A stretch of DNA of 35,704 nt from an uncultured Olsenella sp. (GTDB lineage: Bacteria; Actinomycetota; Coriobacteriia; Coriobacteriales; Atopobiaceae), in NCBI GenBank assembly GCA_937900605.1, contig CALCDK010000113.1, forward strand, positions 1 to 35,704. The letters are read 5' to 3'. The translations under genes and the position numbers were made by a program. Within the stretch, counting starts at the first letter, position 1. Each line of letters opens with the position of its first letter. The notes beneath the pieces are model-generated. The model ran no database searches. It had not been told where the DNA came from and worked only from the letters and a program-made list of their open reading frames with translations. Below are positions 25,811-32,496 of the stretch, piece by piece.

Positions 25811-26569
25811 CTAGCGCTTCTTGTGGGGGCGCGGCTTCTTCTCACGACGGACAACGTCGACCTCGATGGGGGCGTTGGCAGCCTGCTCCTCGGCCTCCTC
25901 ACGGACCTTCTTCATGATGTGGTCAGTGATGAGCTTCTGCTGCACGACCTGCCACAGGGAGGACGTGACGTAGTAGAGGAGGACGGCGGCGGGGACGGAG
26001 TAGCCGAAGAACAGCATCATGAGGGACATCACAACGCCCATGACCATCATCTGGCTGCGCTGGGCGGCCGGCTGGTTGGAGCTGTTCAGCACCATCGGCA
26101 CGAAGGTGAGAACGCCGAACAGGATGTCGAGGATGATGTACGGAGCGGCAGCAGTCCAGTCACCGGCGGCCACCATCGCGGAAAGCGAGGTAGAGATGGA
26201 CGGCAGGATGCCAAAGAAGCTCGCGTCGGCGGGCACGGCCTTCATAACGGAGAAGAGCGCGAAGAAGATCGGCATCTGGAGGAAGACCGGCAGGCAGCCG
26301 CCCAGCGGGTTGAACTTCATCTGCGAGTAGATCTTCTGGAGCTCCTCGGCCTGGCGCATCGGATCGTTGGCGTAGCGCTCCTGAATGGCCTGAAGCTTGG
26401 GCTGCATAACCTGCATGCGAGCAGTCGAGGCGGTCGACTTGCTCATGAGCGGGGTCAGCAGGAGACGGACGATGACCGTCAGGGCGATGACAGAAAGTCC
26501 CCAGTCGCCGACGAAGCCCTGGATGCCCTCGAGCACGTCATAAAGAAAGTTGATAAACCAATCCCACAT
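25811..26569 (-). CDS. yidC: Membrane protein insertase YidC/Oxa1 family
   Basis: 252 residues of Gram-positive type without the large periplasmic domain. The first helix is near residues 22-40 (GDWGLSVIALTVIVRLLLTP) and contains the functionally important Arg (VIVRLL). A charged cytoplasmic hairpin follows (LQAIQERYANDPMRQAEELQK), then NPLGGCLPVFLQMPIFFALF and three more helices, ending in a basic tail (EKKPRPHKKR) suited to ribosome contact. The protein lacks an obvious lipoprotein signal. ATG 26569 has GGAGG six bases upstream. Gene order yidD-yidC-jag is canonical. Confidence 0.97.
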   Translation of the reverse strand: MWDWFINFLYDVLEGIQGFVGDWGLSVIALTVIVRLLLTPLMSKSTASTARMQVMQPKLQAIQERYANDPMRQAEELQKIYSQMKFNPLGGCLPVFLQMPIFFALFSVMKAVPADASFFGILPSISTSLSAMVAAGDWTAAAPYIILDILFGVLTFVPMVLNSSNQPAAQRSQMMVMGVVMSLMMLFFGYSVPAAVLLYYVTSSLWQVVQQKLITDHIMKKVREEAEEQAANAPIEVDVVRREKKPRPHKKR

Positions 26570-26592
26570 GGTTCCTCCGTGATCAGCTCCCG

Positions 26593-26832
26593 TCAGGGAA
26601 CGGGGTCATAGCCACCGGTGTGGAAGGGGTGACAACGAAGAATCCTGCGGATCGCGAGCCAGCAGCCACGCCCCAGACCGTATTTCTGGATGGCCTGGCG
26701 TGCATACTCCGAACAAGTGGGCGTGTAGATGCAGCGTGGTCCGAAGAGCGGGGATATGTACCGCTGGTAGAACCTGATTGCCGACATGGCAAGACGGCTG
26801 ACCGGTGACTGATGACCCCGGTCAGCGTCCAT
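26593..26832 (-). CDS. yidD: Membrane protein insertion efficiency factor YidD
   Basis: 79 residues. The YidD core is complete: [46 protein letters not shown] and HTGGYDPVP, with the conserved cysteines. It assists YidC-dependent insertion at the membrane face. The frame starts at ATG 26832, overlapping the rnpA stop by 11 bases. An internal ATG before SAIRFYQRY is the more usual family start and cannot be excluded, which would shorten the product to about 64 residues. Confidence 0.95.
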   Translation of the reverse strand: MDADRGHQSPVSRLAMSAIRFYQRYISPLFGPRCIYTPTCSEYARQAIQKYGLGRGCWLAIRRILRCHPFHTGGYDPVP

Positions 26833-27160
26833 CCTTGACGCCTGCCCGTTCCAGGAGCCTCCTCAAAGCGGGGGCGACGTCGGCAGGCGAGCTGTCATGA
26901 GTTCGTCCCGTGGAGAAGAGAATCACGTCATAGCCGTCCACAGGAAGGTCGCACTCGCGGGCTGCCTCGCGCAGCACACGCTTGCACCGGTTCCTGAAGA
27001 CGGCGTTTCCAAGCCGCTTAGCTGCGACGAAGGCGACCCTTCCCGGGACGCCTTCGTCGAGCCGTGCAACACGAATTCGCAGGAGAGAGTCGTTGAATCT
27101 CTTCCCACACGAGAAGACCCGCTCAAATTCAGCCTTGGATTTGATGGTCTTCATCGGCAT
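26822..27160 (-). CDS. rnpA: Ribonuclease P protein component
   Basis: 112 residues from ATG 27160 (a second ATG two codons later is possible). It assists RNase P RNA in 5' processing of tRNA precursors. The family RNR motif is in [23 protein letters not shown]. The N-terminal [18 protein letters not shown] and the [10 protein letters not shown] segment also match. It begins seven bases after the rpmH stop without a clear ribosome site, so translation is probably coupled to rpmH. It overlaps yidD at its end. Confidence 0.95.
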   Translation of the reverse strand: MPMKTIKSKAEFERVFSCGKRFNDSLLRIRVARLDEGVPGRVAFVAAKRLGNAVFRNRCKRVLREAARECDLPVDGYDVILFSTGRTHDSSPADVAPALRRLLERAGVKDGR

Positions 27161-27167
27161 TAGTTTG

Positions 27168-27302
27168 TTAGACGGTGAGGCGCTTGCGGCCCTTGGCACG
27201 ACGACGGGCCAGGACGAGGCGACCGCCCTTGGTGGCCATGCGGGCACGGAAGCCGTGGGTGGTGGCGCGCTTGCGCTTGTTGGGCTGGTACGTACGCTTC
27301 AT
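27168..27302 (-). CDS. rpmH: 50S ribosomal protein L34
   Basis: 44 residues: [19 protein letters not shown], then [20 protein letters not shown] and KRLTV, the standard L34 sequence and length. ATG 27302 has GGGAGGA seven bases upstream. It is the first gene of the leftward cluster rpmH-rnpA-yidD-yidC-jag, as in most bacteria, and marks the left edge of the origin region. Confidence 0.98.
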   Translation of the reverse strand: MKRTYQPNKRKRATTHGFRARMATKGGRLVLARRRAKGRKRLTV

Positions 27303-27333
27303 AGCTATTCCTCCCAGTTGGGTATGAACGTCT

Positions 27334-27362
27334 TTTAGAGCAATAAGCCTTGAGATTGTAAA
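27334..27362 (-). promoter_or_regulatory. Promoter of the rpmH cluster (proximal)
   Basis: TTTACA (-35) at 27362-27357 and TCTAAA (-10) at 27339-27334 with a 17-base spacer, 32 bases before the rpmH ATG. Confidence 0.5.
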
Positions 27363-27384
27363 GGCCAGATCACCGCGATGTCAA
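27356..27384 (-). promoter_or_regulatory. Possible second rpmH promoter
   Basis: A perfect TTGACA at 27384-27379, with TTACAA 17 bases downstream. The -10 is poor. TAGAAT lies directly upstream at 27390-27385. Confidence 0.3.
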
Positions 27385-27486
27385 ATTCTACGCAGAGAAA
27401 CTCCATGTAAGGAGACGTGCTGGCCCCGCCCGGACGGTGCGCAGACGGGCAACGAGTCAACTCTAGCCGCCTGGCCACGACGCCAC

Positions 27487-27524
27487 CGCGGGCACGCGGG
27501 CACGCGGGCACGCGGGCACGCGGG
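27487..27524. repeat. Tandem 8-bp repeat in the rpmH-GHKL gap
   Basis: Unit CGCGGGCA repeated 4.75 times without a mismatch. It may vary in copy number by slippage. It is not in a gene. Confidence 0.9.
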
Positions 27525-27627
27525 CTAGAGCATGGGGCGTGGGACTGGGAGCCGGGCCGACTCGTCCGCCGGGCGGTTCTCATCCAACGGGCCTTCCGTT
27601 CACCGCTCCTTTTCATCCACGAGGGCG

Positions 27628-27694
27628 TTTCACCACGGAATTCACCTGAATGTACGCGCATCAGGGTGAAACCAGTGTTTCAGTATTGGTGAAA
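27628..27694. promoter_or_regulatory. Three TTTCACC/GGTGAAA heptamers
   Basis: TTTCACC at 27628-27634 and GGTGAAA at 27665-27671 and 27688-27694 lie upstream of the GHKL gene. They resemble half of a parS site (GTTTCAC) but lack the palindrome. A possible -10 TATGCT follows at 27711. The function is unknown. Confidence 0.3.
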
Positions 27695-27715
27695 AGTGCC
27701 GCCCGCATGCTATGC

Positions 27716-27840
27716 TTTTCCAGCGCGAAACCCGGGTATTTACCGAGTTTTCGACGCTGTATCACAACGTGTTGAAAACTTTCTTTCACATCGGATTCTG
27801 AATGAAAAGTTTTCTTCATCTGTTCACCGGATGTAGAAAA
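27716..27840. other. Left DnaA-box-like cluster, possible part of oriC
   Basis: DnaA-box-like 9-mers: TTTTCGACG at 27748-27756, TGTTGAAAA (reverse of TTTTCAACA) at 27770-27778, TGTAGAAAA (reverse of TTTTCTACA) at 27832-27840, and a weak TTTTCCAGC at 27716-27724. The stretch is AT-richer than its surroundings. The call as an origin part depends on the same motif recurring near dnaA. Confidence 0.5.
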
Positions 27841-27842
27841 GG

Positions 27843-29219
27843 ATGGCAAAAGGCGTGGTCAGGGACTTTTACCCCTTCGTCGAGAAGGACGAAGGAGCCG
27901 ACAGCGACGCACAGAATGCGCAGAGCATGCCGTGCGAAGCGCTCCAGCCGGCGCGGATTGCCGTCTATGACGACGCCTCGGCGGCGCCGCGGGTGGTTCT
28001 CATCGAGCCCTGCGAGGTTCGCGACTACCTCGAGCAGATCACGGGAGCCGTGAACAAGCTCTCGCACGAGCAGGGCGGGACCATCCCGTTCATGGTCATC
28101 CGCGAAATCGTAGAGAACTTCATCCACGCCTACTTCCAGGCACCCACCATCACCATCCTCGACGGGGGCAACACGATTCGCTTCTCGGACCAGGGGCCCG
28201 GGATCAAGGAGAAGAAGCTCGCGCTCGAGTACGGCACGTCTTCTGCCACCGAGGACATGAAGCACTACATCCGCGGCGTCGGGTCGGGCCTTCCGTACGC
28301 TCAGCAGTACATGGTCGACAAGGGCGGGAGCCTGCAGATCGAGGACAACATCGCCGGCGGGACGGTGGTCACCATCTCGACCCACCCCAAGGACGAGGCG
28401 CGCGTGGTCTCGAAGGCCGACGGGGGAGACGGAACCGACGACGAGCGGGCCGCGGGCGGGATGCCTACGAGCGGACCGGCTGGGATGCCGGGCGGAACCA
28501 TGGGAGCCCAGCCCTTCTCGCCGTGGGGGCCGTGGGGCGCCGCCATGCCGCAGGGCGCCCAGCCGGCCATGATGCCCAGCCAGATGCCATGGCCGGGCGC
28601 GGGCACGCTCCCGTACCAGCAGGTCCCGAGCGCGGCGGCGGGCCAGGTGCCCGGTGCTCAGCCGCAGGGCGAGGCCTGGGGGACCCAGGGCCCGGGGACG
28701 TGGCCGGCGATGGGCGGCATGCCGGCTCCGACCGGGCAGCCGCAGGCCTGGGGGCCCGGAACGGCCGGTCAGTGGCCCGCCCAGCCGTGGCCCTCTCCCG
28801 CGATGGGCGCGGCCCAGCCGCAGGGCGGCATGCCGGGGTCGGACGCCGGCTCGATGCCGGGAGCGATGCCGGGCGCGCCGTTCGGCCAGGTGCCGGGTGC
28901 GCAGGCGATGCCTGGCCAGCCCGGTGTCGCGAGCCAGCAGGGGGCGCCCCTCTCGCCGGCCACCGCGCCCGGGACAGGCCCGGCCCCGCAGGCCGCGGGC
29001 ATCGGGTACCCGACGATCCAGCTGCGCGAGCGCGATCGCCAGGCACTCGGCTTCATGGCCGAGCACGAGCTCGTGGGCCCCACTGACCTCGTCCAGGCGT
29101 TCGGCTCGTCGGGTGCCACGTGGTCGCGCGTGCTCAACGGCCTGGCCACGCAGGGCCTCGCGATCAAGACGAGCCAGAAGTACAAACTCACCGAGGTGGG
29201 CTGGCACTTCGCCTCGTAG
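27843..29219 (+). CDS. GHKL-ATPase / winged-helix protein encoded next to dnaA
   Basis: 458 residues in three parts. Residues ~60-185 are a GHKL ATPase: N-box MVIREIVENFIHA (Glu88, Asn92), D-box RFSDQGPGI (Asp116) and G2 loop RGVGSGLPYAQQY (145-150). There is no phospho-acceptor His or receiver domain, so it is not an ordinary sensor kinase. Residues ~190-385 are a Gly/Met/Pro/Gln/Ala-rich low-complexity linker (repeated PGAMPG, QPQAWG types). Residues ~388-458 form a winged-helix-like domain (RDRQALGFMAEHELVGPTDL, then TQGLAIKTSQKYKLTEVG). It lies between rpmH and dnaA, flanked by DnaA-box-like motifs. A DNA-binding ATPase acting on dnaA expression or initiation is inference. The ribosome site is weak (AAAAGG abutting ATG 27843). 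Confidence 0.85.
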   Translation: MAKGVVRDFYPFVEKDEGADSDAQNAQSMPCEALQPARIAVYDDASAAPRVVLIEPCEVRDYLEQITGAVNKLSHEQGGTIPFMVIREIVENFIHAYFQAPTITILDGGNTIRFSDQGPGIKEKKLALEYGTSSATEDMKHYIRGVGSGLPYAQQYMVDKGGSLQIEDNIAGGTVVTISTHPKDEARVVSKADGGDGTDDERAAGGMPTSGPAGMPGGTMGAQPFSPWGPWGAAMPQGAQPAMMPSQMPWPGAGTLPYQQVPSAAAGQVPGAQPQGEAWGTQGPGTWPAMGGMPAPTGQPQAWGPGTAGQWPAQPWPSPAMGAAQPQGGMPGSDAGSMPGAMPGAPFGQVPGAQAMPGQPGVASQQGAPLSPATAPGTGPAPQAAGIGYPTIQLRERDRQALGFMAEHELVGPTDLVQAFGSSGATWSRVLNGLATQGLAIKTSQKYKLTEVGWHFAS

Positions 29220-29260
29220 CGCGGGGTCGCGAGGCGGGGGCACGAGCCCCGGCTTGCCCC

Positions 29261-29316
29261 CGGCGAGAGGCGGCGGGCCGCGCGGTCGAGGCGGTCCTCG
29301 GCGAGAGGCGGCGGGC
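29261..29316 (+). repeat. 18-bp direct repeat upstream of dnaA
   Basis: CGGCGAGAGGCGGCGGGC occurs at 29261-29278 and again, identical, at 29299-29316. Each copy contains the over-represented word GGCGAGAG. Confidence 0.85.
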
Positions 29317-29323
29317 GGGGCGG

Positions 29324-29339
29324 CGTTCCACGTGAATTC
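29324..29339. other. Weak parS-like site upstream of dnaA
   Basis: CGTTCCACGTGAATTC keeps the CACGTG core but has five mismatches in the arms. It is possibly a chance match. Confidence 0.2.
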
Positions 29340-29349
29340 GTCACCAGCG

Positions 29350-29425
29350 CCCCAAGCGGCTCGCCCCTGGCCACAAGCGCGTCAGCAGCGGCTCGCCAGC
29401 GTCGCCCAGCCCCAAGCGTGTCGCC
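29350..29425 (+). repeat. Imperfect direct repeats in the dnaA leader
   Basis: CCCCAAGCGGCTCGCC (29350-29365) and CCCCAAGCGTGTCGCC (29410-29425) differ at two bases. Partial copies ACAAGCGCGTCAGC and AGCAGCGGCTCGCC lie between them. Iteron-like or a duplication relic; no protein is known to bind it. Confidence 0.5.
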
Positions 29426-29445
29426 TGGGCACGCGACGAGCCAGA

Positions 29446-29461
29446 TGTTCCACGTGAAGCA
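29446..29461. other. parS-like site upstream of dnaA
   Basis: TGTTCCACGTGAAGCA, two mismatches that are symmetrical in the two arms, about 85 bases before the dnaA start. Confidence 0.5.
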
Positions 29462-29488
29462 CGTGCCGCGACGTGCGCCTCGCTCGAG

Positions 29489-29530
29489 TTATCAACAAAC
29501 ACGGCTATACTTGTCCCATTGTTTTCAACA
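29489..29530 (+). promoter_or_regulatory. dnaA promoter region with DnaA-box-like sites
   Basis: TTATCAACA at 29489-29497 and TTTTCAACA at 29522-29530 flank TATACT (-10) at 29506-29511. No good -35 is seen. Boxes on both sides of the -10 suggest DnaA autoregulation. The dnaA ATG follows 17 bases after the second box. Confidence 0.5.
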
Positions 29531-29547
29531 TCTGAAATGCGGTGCAC

Positions 29548-31134
29548 ATGGATGAATCCCTAGAAGAGTCGGACGCCGAGGCCCTGTGGCAAGACGCCAT
29601 GGACCTTCTCGCCGCGCAGGAGCTCCCGGAGTCGGTCCTGGCCATGCTCAGGAACTGCACCCCGGTGTCCCTGGACGACGGCGTGCTCAAGCTGGAGACG
29701 GCCATGCGCCTGGTGCTCAAGACGGTATCCAAGCACTCCGACGTCGTCGAGAAGTGCCTGTCCGAGGCGGCATTCGAGCCGATCCGCCTGGAGGTCGCGT
29801 TCGCCAAGTCCTCCCCGGCGGCGCGGGCCGCTGCCCCGGCGGCCAGCCCCGCCCGCTCCACGATGACGCGTGAGGAGGCCGACCGCTGGATCAAGGAGAC
29901 CTCGGCCACGCCGGCCGCGCCTGCGGCGGCTCACCCCTCCCCGCGCCAGATCGCGGAGGACACCTGGGACGAGGAGACCGCCGTCGAGGCGGACCGCGCA
30001 GAGAAGCGCCGCCGCCGCAAGAGCAACCCGCTCGTCGACCAGATATCTGACGCCAACTCCAAGCTGACGTTCGACCGCTTCGTCCACGGCGAGGAGAACG
30101 CCATCGCCTACCAGGCGGCGCTGCAGGTCGCCAACGGCATGAACACCACGTACAACCCGCTGTTCATCTACGGCAAGAGCGGCCTGGGCAAGACGCACCT
30201 GCTCCGCGCGATCCAGAACTACATCGCGGACAACGACGCGTCGCGCCTCGTGGTCTACCGCGACTCGTCGAGCTTCATCAGCGACTACACCGAGGCCATG
30301 CGCCACTCCGAGCGCAGCGCCGCGAGCGCCCTGCGGGCCAACTACGCCGACATCGACGTGCTCATCATCGACGACATCCAGAAGATGGCGGGCAAGGCGG
30401 GTACCATCGGCTTCTTCTTCGACACGTTCAACGAGCTGATCGGCAGCGGCAAGCAGATCGTGCTCGCGGCCGACCGCACCCCCGCCCAGCTGGGCATGGG
30501 CAAGGACGGCTTCGACGAGCGCGTCACCAGCCGCTTGGGCTCGGGCTTCATCGCCCCCATCCAGGTGCCCAGCTACGAGCTCAAACTGCGCCTCATCGAG
30601 ACGTTCTGCGAGCGCATGCGCGAGGACGCCCTGCGCGAGAACATCCCCGCGCTCACGGGCGAGGTCCCCGACGCCGCACGCGAGCACATGGCCGAGCGCG
30701 CCGGTACCAACATCCGCGTCATCGAGGGCTTCTGCCAACGGTGCCTGTTCGCCGCGACGGCGGCCGAGCGCGAGGGCCGCGCGCTGGCAACCTCGGAGAT
30801 CGACGGCATCGCCCGCGAGTGCTGGCCCACCGACAAGCGCACCGTCTCGATCGAGGACGTCCAGCAGGCCGTCGAGAAGTTCTACGACATCGACCACACG
30901 AGCCTCGTGGGCAACAAGCGCAACAAGGAGCTCATGGAGCCGCGCCACGTAGCCATCTGGCTGTCGCGCGAGCTCTGCGACAAGACCCTGGCCGACATCG
31001 GCAAGCACTTCGGCGGCCGCAGCCACGCGACGGTGAAGCACTCCATCAGCGTCGTCGACACGGCCAACCGCGAGGACAAGGCATTCTTCGACAGGGTCTC
31101 GCAGCTCAGGGACTCGATCACCGGGAACGCATAG
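29548..31134 (+). CDS. dnaA: Chromosomal replication initiator protein DnaA
   Basis: 528 residues from ATG 29548 (GTG 29542 is an alternative; no strong ribosome site for either). Domain I is residues ~1-90, and a long Ala/Pro/Arg linker runs to ~165. The AAA+ domain has Walker A GKSGLGKTHLL (209-216) and Walker B IDVLIIDDIQKMAGK. The C-terminal helix-turn-helix domain is EPRHVAIWLSRELCDKTLAD and FGGRSHATVKHSI. The usual signature GRDHTTV is changed: Asp433 and Thr435 of the E. coli protein, both DNA-contacting, are Ser492 and Ala494 here, whereas His493 and the Arg matching Arg399 are kept. Walker A has Ser where most DnaA have Val or another small residue. It opens and loads the origin, and it precedes dnaN, recF and gyrB. 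Confidence 0.97.
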   Translation: MDESLEESDAEALWQDAMDLLAAQELPESVLAMLRNCTPVSLDDGVLKLETAMRLVLKTVSKHSDVVEKCLSEAAFEPIRLEVAFAKSSPAARAAAPAASPARSTMTREEADRWIKETSATPAAPAAAHPSPRQIAEDTWDEETAVEADRAEKRRRRKSNPLVDQISDANSKLTFDRFVHGEENAIAYQAALQVANGMNTTYNPLFIYGKSGLGKTHLLRAIQNYIADNDASRLVVYRDSSSFISDYTEAMRHSERSAASALRANYADIDVLIIDDIQKMAGKAGTIGFFFDTFNELIGSGKQIVLAADRTPAQLGMGKDGFDERVTSRLGSGFIAPIQVPSYELKLRLIETFCERMREDALRENIPALTGEVPDAAREHMAERAGTNIRVIEGFCQRCLFAATAAEREGRALATSEIDGIARECWPTDKRTVSIEDVQQAVEKFYDIDHTSLVGNKRNKELMEPRHVAIWLSRELCDKTLADIGKHFGGRSHATVKHSISVVDTANREDKAFFDRVSQLRDSITGNA

Positions 31135-31159
31135 GCGCGGCCCGCGGGGCGAGAGGGGC

Positions 31160-31385
31160 TGTCGACAACGTTGGCCAAAACTTGTGGGAACGTGTCGAAA
31201 ACCCCGCCCGCCCTGTAGAAGCACTTTTCGACAGGCGCCCCAGTGTAGACGGCTGTTGAAATCCGACCGCTCTTCTCGGTGGAAGAAAACCGGCTGTGAC
31301 CTGCATGGCAACTGGGTTTTCTACTTATCTACAGACCCTATTATTACTGCTGTACCTCTATCTATCTAAAGAACAAACAGAAAGG
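31160..31385. other. Right DnaA-box cluster and AT-rich unwinding tract (candidate oriC core)
   Basis: DnaA-box-like 9-mers: TGTCGACAA 31160-31168, TGTCGAAAA 31193-31201, TGTAGAAGC 31214-31222 (weak), TTTTCGACA 31225-31233, TGTTGAAAT 31254-31262, TTTTCTACT 31317-31325, TTATCTACA 31325-31333. The last is followed four bases on by CTATTATTACTG (31338-31349), a triplet-periodic tract like the DnaA-trio element next to the terminal box of Bacillus origins. An AT-rich run continues to 31385. dnaN starts at 31393. A dnaN promoter may overlap (TATTAT at 31340). Confidence 0.65.
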
Positions 31386-31392
31386 GACGCGC

Positions 31393-32490
31393 ATGAAGTT
31401 CACCGTCAGCCAATCCTCCCTCATGAGGGCTCTCTCCGTGGTGGCCAAGGGCATGGGCGCCTCCACGCTCCCCATCCTCTCGGGCGTCTACCTCAGGGCC
31501 ACCGACGGCGCGCTCGAGCTCCAGACCAACAACCTGACCATCTCCATCCGCCACCTCATCCCCGCCAACGTCGAGGAGCCCGGCGAGACGGTCGTCTCCG
31601 GCAAGGTCATCACGACCATCGTGAAGAACCTCCCCGACGCGGCCGTGGTCTTCGAGGGCGGCGAGAGGAGCGTCAGCGTCTCGTGTGACAAGTCCAGCTA
31701 CCGCCTGAACACGCTCAACCCTGCCGACTGGCCCGCCTTCCCGGAGCTGTGCCCGGAGCAGACCATCGACCTGCCGTCCGACCTGCTCTCCACGATGGTC
31801 GACAAGGTCTGCAAGGTCGTCTCCAAGGAGAGCTCCCGCCCCATCCTGCAGGGCATCAAGCTGACCGTCGAGAACAACACCATCCGCATGGTCGCCACGG
31901 ACTCCTTCCGCCTGGCCGTCTGCGACTCCAACGTCGAGACCCCCTCGCCCGAGCCCTTCTGCGCCATCGTCGACGGCGGCACCTTCCATGACGTCCTGGC
32001 GCTCCCGTCCGTCGAGGAGACCGTCCAGATCGGCATCGCGGCCAACCAGATCGTGTTCAGCTTCGGCAACACGACCTTCGTCTCCCGACGCATCGAGGGC
32101 AACTTCCCCGACTACCGCCAGCTGCTCCCGCCGTCGTGCGCCACGGCCGTCGCCATCGACGTGCCCGAGTTCAGCGCCGCGCTCAAGCGCGTCTCGGCCA
32201 TCGCCGTGCAGAACGCGTCGGTGCGCTTCGACGTCGACGTCGACGGCGCGCTGATGCGCATGTCCGCCAGCTCCCCCGAGCAGGGCGAGTCCTCCGAGCT
32301 GCTCAACGTCAGCGCCGAGGGCCAGAGCCTGTCCATCGCGCTCAACTACCACTACGTGAGCGACTGCCTGGCGGCCGTCTCGGGCAACAAGGAGATGCGC
32401 CTCGAGCTGCAGGGCCCCACGCAGCCCGGCATCTTCAAGTGCAACGGGCGCGTCAACTACCTGTACCTGCTCATGCCCGTCCGCCTCTAG
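31393..32490 (+). CDS. dnaN: DNA polymerase III beta subunit (sliding clamp)
   Basis: 365 residues, three-domain beta clamp. N-terminus MKFTVSQSSLMRALSVVAKG, the segment RPILQGIKLTVENNTIRMVATDSFRLAV, RRIEGNFPDYRQLLP, and the terminal YLYLLMPVRL (family P-(V/M)-R-(L) end) are all typical. It encircles DNA and tethers polymerase III. ATG 31393 has AAAGGGA upstream. recF starts six bases after its stop, so dnaN, recF and the DUF721 gene are probably one transcript. Confidence 0.98.
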   Translation: MKFTVSQSSLMRALSVVAKGMGASTLPILSGVYLRATDGALELQTNNLTISIRHLIPANVEEPGETVVSGKVITTIVKNLPDAAVVFEGGERSVSVSCDKSSYRLNTLNPADWPAFPELCPEQTIDLPSDLLSTMVDKVCKVVSKESSRPILQGIKLTVENNTIRMVATDSFRLAVCDSNVETPSPEPFCAIVDGGTFHDVLALPSVEETVQIGIAANQIVFSFGNTTFVSRRIEGNFPDYRQLLPPSCATAVAIDVPEFSAALKRVSAIAVQNASVRFDVDVDGALMRMSASSPEQGESSELLNVSAEGQSLSIALNYHYVSDCLAAVSGNKEMRLELQGPTQPGIFKCNGRVNYLYLLMPVRL

Positions 32491-32496
32491 GCCGAC

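Noticed and set aside
27487..27524. CRISPR array
   Set aside because: The units are 8 bases with no spacers, so it is a simple tandem repeat.
29560..31311. 583-codon minus-strand frame opposite dnaA
   Set aside because: Exact shadow of dnaA; no ribosome site or recognisable domain.
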